Below are positions 54,103 to 64,000 of a stretch of DNA of 64,000 nt, piece by piece. Made by a program: the position numbers and the translations under genes. The notes under the pieces were generated by a model. It saw nothing but the letters and a program-made list of their open reading frames with translations, ran no database searches and was not told the DNA's origin. Numbering within the stretch: the first letter of the stretch is position 1; the number at the start of each line of letters is the position of its first letter. The DNA comes from Cladorrhinum sp. PSN259 (Eukaryota > Ascomycota > Sordariomycetes > Sordariales > Podosporaceae). The stretch lies in NCBI GenBank assembly GCA_033725935.1, contig MU867060.1, positions 186,001 through 250,000 of the forward strand. The letters are read 5' to 3'.

Positions 54103-54890
54103 ATGCACGTCGGGTATATTTGGGCAAGCATGGATGACTTGGTGCACTGCAGGCAAGATAAAAGAAAAGGAAGGCATGACACCGGCTACACCGTAAAGGT
54201 GGTGGCGATTTGATGAATACCCCACGATGCTTTCTTCTGGAAAATAGAGGACAGGGAGGGGTGGGATGGGACTTACGGCCACCATCACCGCGGCAGGCCA
54301 AACGGGCCTTGTACATTTATAACGTCTTTTTTCTATTTGTATCAATAGTAAACATTCCTCGCAGCCTGTATGAACTTTAGATGTATCCTGTATTGGAAAA
54401 TTCGTTGGGTGCCATAAAACTGTACCCGAGCCGTGGGCACATGCCCGCAATGTGGGGAATCCCCCGGTCCCTTTGGAGAAGCAGAGGACCCGGAAATGGG
54501 GGGAAGCTGCCTCGGCATTTACAGGTGGCGGGCACCCAAACGTGGATTTAGATATGGCGGTATAAGGTCACCTGCATAGGATAACAAACCCAACTACGGC
54601 TGTTTACTTTTTCATTCCTTCAACATTGTCACTGTTTTCTTTTCTTTTCATCATATTGGACCCAAGACCCCGACCAGAGCTCTGCGGTAACAATCGTGAT
54701 TAGTTCTCTAATTGGCCACCGCCCTCGCAAGCGTTGAACCGGTCTCCACGCGGGCGCTTTTGTCAGCAGTTCAGGGCGCACTGGGCCCTCCTTTTCTCTC
54801 CTCCAAGTCCCCATCGACTCTGGAAGTTTTCACCGCTGTCTCCCTCACTCCTTCCTCGCCGCGTCGACACGAAAGCTTTCATCCACAATC
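54103..54890. other. 3' region of the RRM gene and 5' region of PEX5
   Basis: Tandem arrangement. No gene recognised; minus-strand frames here are antisense of the RRM gene end or lack motifs. The PEX5 leader is C/T-rich close to the ATG. Confidence 0.5.
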
Positions 54891-56852
54891 ATGTCGTTTC
54901 TAGGTGGCGCTGAGTGCTCGACCGCGGGCAACCCGCTGAGCCAGTTTACAAAACATGTTGGGGACGACAAGAGCTTGCAACATGACAGGCTTGTCGGCAG
55001 AGGGCCGAACGCCTCACTCGGTGGTTTTAGGAGCGCCGGTCGCAATACCCCCCAAGACGAAATGATGAACGGCTTCCTGCACCAGAACCCCAATCTCGCC
55101 GAGATGCCCCTCGAGCAACAGCAAGGCCCTATGGGCCACGTCCATATCGATCCAAACCATAGCGTCCACCTCCATGCCCAGACCGCATCGCCCATGTCTC
55201 CGTCGTGGGCGCCTCCAGACACCCAGGCCGCCATGGAAGCTGCTTTCAATGCTCCGCCCGGCACTCACTTTAGCCCCGAAGAATTCGCCAAATTCCAGCA
55301 CATGAACCCCTCCGTCTCCCACGCCGCCCCGATCCCCGCTGCGAGTGCCAGCATGGCGCAACGTCCCATGATGATGGGTGGTGGTATGAGCTACGGCATG
55401 ATGCAGCGCCCCATGTATCAGCCCATGTTCAATACTCAGATGCACATGGCTCACCCCCCACCGCAACAACAAGAGGTCGAGGGCAAGGGCAAGGGCAAGG
55501 TGGTGGAGCTTGACGAGAACAAGTGGGAGGAACAGTTCAAGCAAATGGAGCTACACGACCAGCAGCTTCGCGAGACGGCCCAGGATGAGGCTGCGGCGAT
55601 GGAGCCCGAGCTGAATCAAATGGACGAGAAGCTGATGCGCTCTGAAACCGGGTACGGCGACCTGGAATCGATATGGCGCGGTATTCAGGCGGAACATGAG
55701 CAGTTGAAGGAGTTGGACGAGATTGAGGAGGACTTTGCCAAGTTCGACAGTTCCAATTTCGGTGGTGATAACCTCCACGACTGGGGCCTTAACAACCGGC
55801 TGGGGGCCGATCCCATTGTGCAGGAGTACCTGTTTGAAGACGAAAACATCTTCCAGGCCTCGGGGAACCCATTCGAGGAGGGTCTGCGCATCATGAACGA
55901 GGGTGGAAACCTTTCAATGGCAGCTCTTGCATTCGAGGCCGCGGCGCAGAAGGATCCGCAGCACGTTGAGGCCTGGGTCTACCTGGGCAGTGCTCAAGCT
56001 CAGAACGAGAAGGAAGATGCTGCTATCCGCGCGCTCGAACAAGCCCTGAAGCTTGATCCCAACAACCTCCCCGCGCTGATGGGTCTTGCGGTGTCTTACA
56101 CCAACGAGGGTTACGACAGCACCGCCTACCGCACCCTCGAGAGGTGGCTTTCAGTCAAGTATCCCAGTGTCATCACCCCCAATGACCTCTCATCCGCGGC
56201 TGATATGGGCTTCACCGACCGTGCTCAGCTCCACGAGCGCGTTACCAACCTTTTCATCGATGCTGCTCGTCTGGCTCCCGATGGAGACCACATGGATCCA
56301 GACGTCCAAGTTGGCCTTGGTGTCCTCTTTTACGGGGCGGAAGAGTACGACAAGGCGGTGGACTGCTTCCAAGCTGCGCTGCACAGCTCAGAGATGGGCA
56401 CGTCCAACCAGCGCGAGCAGATCCATCTCCTTTGGAACCGCCTCGGCGCCACGCTGGCCAACTCTGGCCGCTCAGAGGAAGCCATCGCTGCTTACGAGAA
56501 AGCCCTGTCGATCAACCCTAACTTTGTCCGCGCGCGATATAACCTTGGTGTCTCGTGTATCAATATTGGATGCCACGCTGAGGCTGCAGGACACTTGTTG
56601 GCTTCGTTAGATATGCACAAGAGCGTCGAGAAGAGCGGCAGGGAAAAGGCCCGCGAGCTCTTGGCCATGCAGGGGGGCGGCGACCCTTCGTCGGCCGATG
56701 CTAGGATCGAGGTCATGATGACGCAGAATAGGAGCACGACGTTGTATGACACCCTGCGCCGGGTGTTCACCCAGATGAATCGTAGGGACCTGGCTGAGAA
56801 GGTCGTTGTCGGTGTTGATCCTGATATCTTCAGGGGGGAGTTTGATTTTTGA
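54891..56852 (+). CDS. PEX5: Peroxin 5, PTS1 receptor
   Basis: Single exon, 653 residues. The N-terminus MSFLGGAECSTAGNPLSQF is the conserved PEX5 start, with Cys9 as the residue ubiquitinated for recycling from the peroxisomal membrane. The first half is disordered (Met/Pro/Gln/Gly-rich, MMMGGGMSYGMMQRPMYQPM), with the PEX13/PEX14-binding WxxxF motif WEEQF near residue 212; no other strict WxxxF/Y was seen. From about 330 the TPR array begins (NPFEEGLRIMNEGGNLSMA, then HVEAWVYLGSAQAQNEKED, LDPNNLPALMGLAVSYTNEG, and after a linker VGLGVLFYGAEEYDKAVDCF, NRLGATLANSGRSEEAIAAY, NFVRARYNLGVSCINIG). TPRs bind C-terminal SKL-type signals of matrix proteins. Length is normal for filamentous fungi. 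Confidence 0.96.
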   Translation: MSFLGGAECSTAGNPLSQFTKHVGDDKSLQHDRLVGRGPNASLGGFRSAGRNTPQDEMMNGFLHQNPNLAEMPLEQQQGPMGHVHIDPNHSVHLHAQTASPMSPSWAPPDTQAAMEAAFNAPPGTHFSPEEFAKFQHMNPSVSHAAPIPAASASMAQRPMMMGGGMSYGMMQRPMYQPMFNTQMHMAHPPPQQQEVEGKGKGKVVELDENKWEEQFKQMELHDQQLRETAQDEAAAMEPELNQMDEKLMRSETGYGDLESIWRGIQAEHEQLKELDEIEEDFAKFDSSNFGGDNLHDWGLNNRLGADPIVQEYLFEDENIFQASGNPFEEGLRIMNEGGNLSMAALAFEAAAQKDPQHVEAWVYLGSAQAQNEKEDAAIRALEQALKLDPNNLPALMGLAVSYTNEGYDSTAYRTLERWLSVKYPSVITPNDLSSAADMGFTDRAQLHERVTNLFIDAARLAPDGDHMDPDVQVGLGVLFYGAEEYDKAVDCFQAALHSSEMGTSNQREQIHLLWNRLGATLANSGRSEEAIAAYEKALSINPNFVRARYNLGVSCINIGCHAEAAGHLLASLDMHKSVEKSGREKARELLAMQGGGDPSSADARIEVMMTQNRSTTLYDTLRRVFTQMNRRDLAEKVVVGVDPDIFRGEFDF

Positions 56853-57581
56853 CGGGGGAGGTGACCAAAGCTTCATCTTTTTGAGTGGGGATGATAGAAC
56901 TGAGGCGGAAGAAAGAGCAGTAAAGGGAGCTGACGATGAAGAACCAGTAAGGAGGAGGATCTGGTATCTAATGGGAACTGGGAGGCTTTGGGAGGTGAAG
57001 GGTGAAATATAGAAATCTTCGCAAACAAAGATCATGGGAGAGAAACTTCGTAGAAGGCCGTTTACTTGGTTACTCATCTGTCGGTTGTTGCATGTTTCTG
57101 GGATCATTGATGGGGTGGTGTAAAGAAAAGAAATCCTGGGGTATGCGAGTAATTTACTATACACCCTTACTCAATTGCATGCATGTGGGCTGGCGTAAAC
57201 GCGCGGGTCAGCACTCAGCGTATTGTATTCGTTTGATTGTATTCTTATTTGGAAGGATCAGCGAGTATATAACAAATGGAATTTGGATGATTTAGAACGG
57301 CATCTTGTTTCTTGATCCTCGATCCCAATGACCCTTTCCCCAAACTATCCATACACTAGAGTGATGGCTGGACAAAGAACGGTTTAGCTAAAACGGCTGT
57401 CAATCTGCAAGAAAATACTCGCTGATGATAAAGACAATCCCAGCAATATAGGTATCTACCAAGGCATGGTGTAAGTATGATATGGAAAACGCTAATCTAT
57501 ATATCAGGTCCAATAACGTCCCATCTCTTCTCTTCGCATCTTAATTTCCAAATAACAGATGTTTAGCTTATTCATACATGC
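56853..57581. other. Intergenic, convergent 3' ends
   Basis: Between PEX5 and the leftward exonuclease gene. AT-rich towards the right; no RNA gene or repeat recognised. Confidence 0.5.
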
Positions 57582-59741
57582 TTATTTCACACCAATAAAC
57601 CCAACACCCGCTCTGGCCACCTTGACAGCTCTCTTCAGCAACTGCTCCTCCTTCTCCGTCCAATGAACGCTCAACTGATCCCACTTAGACCCAGGCGTGT
57701 TGTATTCCTTCTTAAACTGCGTCTGCATGGCCTGCAGCCGGCCCACCTCTCTTGGGTCACCCGTTCCGCTGACGACAATGAGTGCCGTGCACGGCGGTAG
57801 TGCCTCATGTATGCGCTTGAGTCTCTGGGAGATAGTATTGAGACATGCTTCAAGTTTCTCAGCCAAAGAAGGAGAGGCATCGTCAGTCTCACCATCTACT
57901 GCCAGCGCTGGGACTGCTCCTCCTTCCCCAACTTCAGCCTCGCCGAGCTTGTTGCGATTCCACCAGCCCTGCAGAGCCTCCAATTCACGCATACGCGCCC
58001 AGACAAAATCGACACCGCCGCCGGGGACCTCGAGTCCATCTGCATCGCCCTTCACCGCGCGGATGATTCCAGCCTCCACTTCATGGTCAGTCGTGCACGA
58101 AAGAGTGAAGGTGGCAGCGTTGCAGGCGCTTTTCGTCGCATCACCCCAGTCAATAGCCGCGCTGCTCTTTCCGATAGGAAGCCCGCCCTTCGCTTCAGGT
58201 CCGGCAGTGGCACTATAAGCAGTCCCGGCACGAGCGAGACGCTTGAAGATGTTCTCGCCTTGAACATCACCCGCTGCCCACTGCTTGCCCTTCTCGCACT
58301 TCTTCGTAATGAGATCGAGACAGGTTCTAGCGTCCTCAATACTGTCGTGTCCTTGAACGGTACCATCGCCCTTTTGAACCTCACGATTGAGGTGTTTCTG
58401 CGCCAAATACTTGAGTGAGGATTTCAGCGGAGGACCGCGGGGATGGGGGAAGAGGATGGAGGTATCGGCTATAAAAGGGTGAGCCAACTGCAGGGCTTTC
58501 AGATCCGACTCTAAGGAATGGCCGACGAGAATAGTCCGAGGATGTAAGATGTCTAAGAGGCGAGCTTGAATATCGCTCAGGGTAGTTGTGACGGGGTCGA
58601 GCATCTCCTTGGTAATGCCTGAGAATCGGGTTACATAATCAATAATGGGTTTCTCCGGCTTAACGAGCTCATCGACAACAACGTCGCCGCTCCAGGAAAC
58701 AAGACTTATTCTTGTGAGGGAAAATTCAGTCTCTCCTGTCATGCACATCTCGCAATCGAGAGCAAGAACCTCTCGTCCAGCTGTGACACTACCCTGCTCG
58801 ATCTCATTCTCTGGAACATTCCCTTCCGAAAGATTGTTTACTCTTGTATGGACCCACCCTTCTGGATCCTTGAAGTTCTGTCTCCTCTCGCCTTCTGGTA
58901 ACATGGCTGGATGTGTGGGGAAACCGTTCTCCATCAACTCTTCTGGACTAGCCAAGAACTCGGTAATCCTTGTTCGCTGGTCTTTCCATCCCTTGGGCTC
59001 AGGCTTGCTGTTTGTCTTTTCTTTGCTTTTGGGGAGAGGCGCAGTAAGCATAGTATGCAAAGGCGAATGGAGCTTGCCATACTTGTCATCGCCGGGCGCT
59101 TTGACGGGCCACAGGAGCGGAAAAATATCGGCAAAAGCCTGCAGGGCCTGTGGCAGCGAATCCTTGCTGAGCTTTCTAGGATAATAACTATCAGGAGAGC
59201 TATCAAGGCGGTCGATCGCTTGATCGAGCTCTCGTGGTTTGGCAAACTCTGAGAAATCGACATTCTTGTTAAACATGGCCTCGTCGAGGCCGGGAATCAT
59301 GATGGCCACAATCTTCCTAAACTCGGGCCGATGCTTGACCGAGACCCATTGGGGCGCTGGGCCGTCGGCGAAAAGGTACAGAATCAAGTCGCGAATGGCT
59401 GATAACTGAATCTTGGACTGCAATCTTGCTTGTTGCTGCGAAAACTCGATTGCTGGGTAACGACTGCCGCCAGCGCGGGGTATCTTCTTATGCTTCTTCA
59501 CCGGGCGCCCTTTCTCAATTGTATGCCAGTCATCGTCGTCACCCTCATCGGCGTCGTGTGGGCTAGGCCGTTTGAGACTGCCAGAGGACTCGCTCTGGGC
59601 GCGAGCCGACGCGGTCATATCTGTCTTTGATTCGCTTTCCGTGGTGGTGGCTGTGGAAGATTTGGTAGTTTCGGAATTGGCTGTGATTGATGAGGTGTAG
59701 GTAAAACCTGTGCTGGTCGACTTGCTTTTCTTTTTGCCCAT
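57582..59741 (-). CDS. REX1: RNA exonuclease of the REX1/RNH70 type (DEDDh)
   Basis: Single exon, 719 residues. Basic/Ser-rich N-terminus (MGKKKSKSTSTG) with a nuclear-type basic patch (RPVKKHKKIPR). Exonuclease motifs: ExoI LALDCEMCMTGE (Asp and Glu near residues 326-329), a middle block SGITKEMLDPVTTTL, ExoII ILVGHSLESDLKAL with Asp, and ExoIII GHDSIEDARTCLDL with the His and Asp of DEDDh enzymes. The C-terminal third continues with a region typical of fungal homologues (RLKRIHEALPPCTALIVVSGTGDPREV) ending near GVGFIGVK. REX1/RNH70 enzymes trim the 3' ends of 5S rRNA, tRNA and other RNAs in the nucleus. Naming as REX1 instead of another REX member rests on motif spacing and length. Confidence 0.88.
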   Translation of the reverse strand: MGKKKSKSTSTGFTYTSSITANSETTKSSTATTTESESKTDMTASARAQSESSGSLKRPSPHDADEGDDDDWHTIEKGRPVKKHKKIPRAGGSRYPAIEFSQQQARLQSKIQLSAIRDLILYLFADGPAPQWVSVKHRPEFRKIVAIMIPGLDEAMFNKNVDFSEFAKPRELDQAIDRLDSSPDSYYPRKLSKDSLPQALQAFADIFPLLWPVKAPGDDKYGKLHSPLHTMLTAPLPKSKEKTNSKPEPKGWKDQRTRITEFLASPEELMENGFPTHPAMLPEGERRQNFKDPEGWVHTRVNNLSEGNVPENEIEQGSVTAGREVLALDCEMCMTGETEFSLTRISLVSWSGDVVVDELVKPEKPIIDYVTRFSGITKEMLDPVTTTLSDIQARLLDILHPRTILVGHSLESDLKALQLAHPFIADTSILFPHPRGPPLKSSLKYLAQKHLNREVQKGDGTVQGHDSIEDARTCLDLITKKCEKGKQWAAGDVQGENIFKRLARAGTAYSATAGPEAKGGLPIGKSSAAIDWGDATKSACNAATFTLSCTTDHEVEAGIIRAVKGDADGLEVPGGGVDFVWARMRELEALQGWWNRNKLGEAEVGEGGAVPALAVDGETDDASPSLAEKLEACLNTISQRLKRIHEALPPCTALIVVSGTGDPREVGRLQAMQTQFKKEYNTPGSKWDQLSVHWTEKEEQLLKRAVKVARAGVGFIGVK

Positions 59742-60102
59742 TCTGTTACGATTTTGTTTCGCAATTCAATTCTGGATTGTTTTATTTGAGACAGGCAGGT
59801 TTAGAGATGCCTGGAACAAAATCCTGGTGGGGTGCAATTCGGTAGTGAAGTCTGGAGCATAACCGCACTAAGCCCCTTCAGGATCTTGGCAACAACCTTG
59901 ATGGCCTCACTTCCGACGTCCTCGCTGCCACGATAACTTCAATGGGTGCGCACTTCTATTTCTCAGGAGCTTTTTCCAATATCCTCACAATATCTCAATC
60001 TTCTCAAATGTGGTATGGAATAGGTCGTCACGCAAACTCAAGCAGATTAACAGGCACAGGGGCCCATAGTAGCACAGTAATTCTTCATTGATGAATGTAG
60101 AA
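59742..60102. other. 5' region of the exonuclease gene, 3' region of the SET gene
   Basis: Both genes run leftward. No feature recognised. Confidence 0.5.
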
Positions 60103-61802
60103 TCAGTGCCTCGCCACTTGCAAGCTACCCCCAAGCACAGCATCCAATATCTCAGGTGTAAATGATGCAAGCTCCTTAACCGGTTTTAGCACCTCATCCA
60201 CAAAGAAGGCTTGACCTTCAGGATCTTCGGCGTCCCTTGCCCATGCCTGGACCAAACTTGACTCCTTGCCCCTGCCCGGCAGGCTCTCGAGGTCCTGAAG
60301 CATTGCCCTGGCATCTCTCAAAACTTCCCAATCTTCATCGGCACCCAGCGAGCCTTGGTTGATAGCAAGATGCAACAGCCCCTGACACATAGTGACCTGA
60401 TCCGCCAAGGCCAGAGCACCGACAATGCCTTCATGGGGACATCTTTTCGCCAGCTCTCCACTCGAAGTGAGCTCGCCAGTAACTGCAAGGAGCTTGACAA
60501 TGCTCATGATCCCCTTGACTCGCCAGGTCTCGAAGGGCGCGGGGTACTTAAACGGGTCACATTCCGTAGCGAGAAAACAAGCTAGGGGCAGAGCATAGAC
60601 AACCCATTTATAACTTGTCTGCCAGTGATTGCAAAGACCAAGGATAGTACTTGGGAGCGGTTCAACTGCCCACATCTTGGCCTCTACCAGAGGCTTGCAC
60701 AACTTCCACCGGTCGCGGGCCATATCCATGGCATCGTCAGTTCTTGAGACGTTTTGTTCAACCCAGTTTTTGTGGATAGACTCGACCTGATCTTTTGTGA
60801 CCTTTGAACGGTCAATGGGCGGGTCTCGCAGCTTTCCCAGGTCTGGCTGGATGCTATACGAGTTGAGAGGTAAATCCGGCGATATCTGGCATACTTCGTA
60901 GACGTCTAGGTTCTTGACACAACGGGGACAGCCGCACCGGAAATGGTACAATCTAAGACCTTCCCAGCGGGCTTGTCTGGGGACAGTGCTGTCTAATAAG
61001 CAAAACATTAGCAGATACTCGTGGAAAATAACTTCAATGCGGACATACCGATATATGAAATTGTGATCTCGTCCCCTTCCTCAATCTGCTGTGCCGCCCT
61101 CAAGGTCGCAACTCTTCTCTCGAAACCCACGAACGCACTGTAGACACACGAGTGGTTGACCATAGCGAGTCCAGGATCAAGAAAGATGCCTGCGGCACCC
61201 GTATCTGGGTCGAGCCTATTGAAGGCATTTGTCTGCACCTGGCACAAGACCTCCATTGCCTCCTTCAAGCTCTCCTCACCCTGCAACAGTCCAGAATATG
61301 TTGCGGCGGCCATAGACATCAGCTCGAAGTCCTTCCAGACCTGTTCATCTGACTTGAACCCCTCCACGTTCCCTTCTAGCCTTCCATCCCCCCTGAATGC
61401 TTCGACAACGGCCTCATCCTTGCCCTTGAGGCGCAGCAGCACCTGAACGGTTGCTCTGACAGGCGTAGGCAACCATTCCTTGCCCAATGTCTCCCGAAGG
61501 TTGATGAACACCTTACATTCGGCCTTGTGAATAGATTTCCAGTGGGCGCGCTGGCATTTGGCGTCGCAGTAGACAGCGGCCTTGCAGCCTGTGCAAGCTT
61601 TCAGCTTTAGAGAGCTATCATCACCGCCAACGCGAAGGCACCAGTTGCACGTCGTTCGCATTCCAGGGCCATCGGGAAGTGCGATGATGGGTGAAGGGAA
61701 AGTGGCAATGACTGAGCCGGGAGAGTAAGTGCGAGTTGCGATGAGCGAGCGGCCATTGGGGCCAGATGAGATGCGTGTGCCAGCAGGAGGGGAAGGAGCC
61801 AT
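60103..61802 (-). CDS. MYND-SET domain protein (SMYD-like)
   Basis: Two exons, 61802-61049 and 60992-60103, giving 547 residues. The SET domain starts at about residue 10 (SLIATRTYSPGSVIATFPSP) and is interrupted by a MYND zinc finger at about 52-97 (CNWCLRVG, CTGCKAAVYCDAKCQRAHW, HKAEC). The conserved SET core follows: NAFNRLDP, GIFLDPGLAMVNHSC (NHSC contributes the cofactor pocket) and EGDEITISYIG, where the intron falls, then the post-SET cysteines FRCGCPRC. The C-terminal 290 residues are helical, as in SMYD proteins. Such enzymes methylate lysines on histones or other proteins using S-adenosylmethionine. The splice (ISYI|DST) keeps frame. The substrate is unknown. Confidence 0.9.
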
Positions 61803-62486
61803 GGTGAATTGCCGCGGGCAAGTGAAAAAAAAAACGGGGGGGATGTCAAATGACCGAATATTCCTTTATTATATGTAAGAAGAGGAAAGTAGACAAACAA
61901 ATAGGACTTTTTGTTTGTGTTACCAATGGTTGAGGCACAAGGGTTGTTTAGGACTTGAGGTCTGCAGTCAGGCTCTTTTTGGCATTCGTTATCACCGAGA
62001 TATCTACACCTAGGTACAGCTCCAACTCAAATAAGAGTTCAATGTCCATTCACCAAAGAAACTCACAGCATCACAATCTTTTTCATGTAAGGCTCCACCA
62101 ACTCCCGAGAAAGCAAACAGGCAGCTTCACATGCGCCCGAACCCCTGAAACCAGAATCTCCCCCGCCATTACTGATCCACCGTCTGGATACAAGCACCAA
62201 TATCCTCCGTTTGTACCACCATAGCTCTCTACGGATATTGTGTGACGCTGTTCCCGTCACCTCCAGTCCTTCGCAGCTTCTGACCCCTGCAAAAGCTACC
62301 CCACCAAAAGCTCCCCCTCCAAACAATTTCAGGTGGGGCAACTCAACTCACCACCTAAACTCACCCACACTCCGATCTTCAGACAGGGGAATCACTGTCA
62401 TCAAGACATCAATAGTCAAAGAGCTTCTATCACACCCAATCCGGTAGTCCTCATTTTCTGAGACCGTCTCTCTCGGATCCTTCAAA
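61803..62486. promoter_or_regulatory. Divergent 5' region of the SET gene and prefoldin gene
   Basis: Start codons at 61802 (leftward) and 62487 (rightward) face away. The right part is C/A-rich as in fungal leaders. Short frames inside (61955-62447) lack motifs. No distinct TATA or operator palindrome was recognised. Confidence 0.5.
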
Positions 62487-63312
62487 ATGTCATCCCGTCC
62501 ACAACAACAAGGAGGCGAACAAAGTCAGTACTTCTCCACACCACCAGCCGGCTCACACCCAGCATTCATCGCTCATCTTACCACCACCCTTACCTTTAGC
62601 GCCCCTAATAATACAAACAAAAAACTAACAAACAATTCATCTCCCCAAAATCAGTATCCATCGACACCCTTACCCCCCAACAGCTCTCAGCCGTGAAAAA
62701 ACAGCTCGACGAAGAAGTAGAGCACCTCTCAAACTCGTACGCCCAGCTCGCCGCCGCCCAAAACAAATTCAAGGAATGCCTGCGCGTCGTCACGGCCGGT
62801 GACACATACTTTGATGGTACCACACACCACACACCTCACACCACACACTCACACACTCACACACCCTTTACCTTCACATTCTCCCCTTTGTCCATGGTAA
62901 ACCGCTGCTAACCAACCACTCTCTCCCTCTGCCCCTTCTTCCAGAATCAAAACCAGTCATGGTCCCCCTGACCAACTCCCTCTACGTCAAGGGCCATCTC
63001 GCCGACCCAAAGCACGTGATAGTAGACGTCGGTACAGGTTTCTACGTTGAGAAGGTAATAATTACCCGATCCATCCGCTTCGAGCTCTCCTCCATATTCA
63101 TGACATCTCGATTAACCCCTTTCCTCTCGCCCATCCAGAACACCAAAGACGCCGCAGCATTCTACGAAGACAAGGTCAAGGAGCTAGCAACCAACATCCA
63201 GGGGCTCGAGGCCATTGTCCAGGGCAAGACCCAGAACTTGCGCCTCGTTGAGGAAGTGCTAAGGCAAAAGGTCTTGGCTCAGGGACAACAGGGGCAGCCA
63301 CAACAAGCATGA
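62487..63312 (+). CDS. GIM5: Prefoldin subunit 5 (alpha-type)
   Basis: Four exons: 62487-62523, 62655-62816, 62945-63054 and 63139-63312, giving 160 residues. It has the alpha-prefoldin layout: an N-terminal coiled coil (LTPQQLSAVKKQLDEEVEHL), the beta-hairpin region (VMVPLTNSLYVKGHLADP, then VIVDVGTGFYVEK) and a C-terminal coiled coil (DAAAFYEDKVKELATNIQGLE). The tail is Gln/Gly-rich. Prefoldin holds nascent actin and tubulin in the cytosol and passes them to the CCT chaperonin. The second intron is a CA-repeat. All four exons are required for the family sequence, and the joins keep phase. Confidence 0.93.
62819..62865. repeat. CA-rich microsatellite in prefoldin intron 2
   Basis: An irregular CA/CAC repeat fills the 5' half of the second intron of the prefoldin gene. 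Confidence 0.7.
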
Positions 63313-63922
63313 TGAGACAGAGTATCAGTAGAATAAAGAAGCTAGCTAGCATCTTGTACATGCATCATGATGATTTTAGATCACACTTCTCGACCATCAC
63401 CCACCACACATCACACATTGTGCTTGTACTGTTAAAAGCAGATAGTCTTTGCAAAACCATAACTAAGTACTCTACAGCAGAGTCAAACTTGAAGTGATCT
63501 TTGTCCTACTTCTATATGTTCGTTCTTTTCAATCCTCTAACGGAGATCAATAAACATGAAATACAGTACCCCACAAATCCTAACGTAAAGTGACCTTGAC
63601 AACGATAATAATCAACTCCTTCGCTCCTTGCTTTCGCCTCTAATTGAAGATCAATAACCACAAAAATACTGTGGTTCCCTATTCGGATCTTGATTCAATT
63701 GATCTCGCCAACAATGAAAGTCCAGGACCTGTAACCTCTTTTGCATACATCAAAAGGGGTCGAAGCCCTGACTCGCCACTAAAAGTCCGAGCTGGCCAAT
63801 TTTTTAAGTTATTTGGTGACTTTAATTGTGATTGGTGGTGACAAGCTGCATGCCGTTTAAAGTCTTATTCACCCAGTGAACCCAGGCAAGGAAGTGGCTA
63901 AGGGGGTGATCACCACGGGACG
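63313..63922. other. Intergenic, 3' region of the prefoldin gene
   Basis: AT-rich, with no recognisable gene, RNA or repeat. Confidence 0.5.
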
Positions 63923-64000
63923 ATGGCTCCGGGATCTCGTCGGGATCGTAAGGTGAGAGAAATTGAGTGGCAAAAGATCTATTCCACTCTCTTGGAAGCC
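63923..64000 (+). CDS. Possible 5' end of a gene running off the window (uncertain)
   Basis: ATG 63923 in good context (gggacgATGG) opens a frame to the window edge (MAPGSRRDRKVREIEWQKIY). It is too short to recognise. GTGAGA at about 63953 could be a donor, so the open frame may not be the real one. Confidence 0.3.
   Translation, partial: MAPGSRRDRKVREIEWQKIYSTLLEA

Noticed and set aside
1..64000. CRISPR arrays, insertion sequences, prokaryotic operons or a biosynthetic gene cluster
   Set aside because: Spliced genes show a eukaryotic genome; no regularly spaced repeats, transposase or reverse transcriptase motifs, and no polyketide or peptide synthase genes were seen. The FMO, dehydrogenase and FAD oxidoreductase are separated by unrelated genes.

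Overview
This window is nuclear DNA from a filamentous ascomycete (Pezizomycotina). The evidence is many short introns (about 50-80 nt, GT-AG, with CTNAC-type branch sites), intron-bearing tRNA-Ala genes, and fungus-specific families: WSC-domain secreted protein, HET-type incompatibility gene remnant, Ser/Thr-rich surface proteins, and a fungal type of bHLH and C2H2 regulator. The class is uncertain; the PEX5 N-terminus looks like Sordariomycetes or Leotiomycetes, but this is from memory only. Exon coordinates were worked out by hand from splice signals, reading phase and family motifs.

Layout. 1-9 kb: the 3' end of a Lys/Glu/Arg-rich protein, a compact RBR (RING1-IBR-RING2) ubiquitin-ligase-like gene, the peroxisomal membrane protein PMP24, a second RING1-IBR protein without RING2, and a divergently transcribed flavin monooxygenase. 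9-21 kb: a dead HET gene, a Ser/Thr-rich one-pass membrane protein, a zinc-dependent alcohol/formaldehyde-type dehydrogenase, a broken zincin-like gene with an in-frame amber stop, an FAD-dependent oxidoreductase and a secreted four-WSC-domain protein. 21-26 kb: a 4.8-kb gene-poor stretch with an assembly gap, lying upstream of a C2H2 regulator (26-28 kb). 29-36 kb: a multi-pass membrane protein, a GPI-anchored-type surface protein, and an intact secreted HExxH protein, which is a paralogue of the broken gene at 15 kb. 36-44 kb: a small Met/Ser/Lys-rich protein, an ankyrin protein with a long amphipathic, Trp-rich tail, an acidic orphan, and a bHLH regulator. 44-52 kb: a 7.7-kb gene-poor region upstream of the bHLH gene, ending at two tandem tRNA-Ala(AGC) genes with different introns. 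53-64 kb: a dense housekeeping block with a mitochondrial-type two-RRM protein, PEX5, a REX1/RNH70-type RNA exonuclease, a MYND-SET protein and prefoldin subunit 5.

There is no obvious biosynthetic cluster. PMP24 and PEX5 are both peroxisomal but 50 kb apart. The clearest oddities are the ankyrin/amphipathic-tail protein, a GC-AG intron in PMP24, a start codon apparently split by an intron in the RRM gene, two pseudogenes broken by TAG codons, and two regulator genes that each sit beside an unusually long upstream region.
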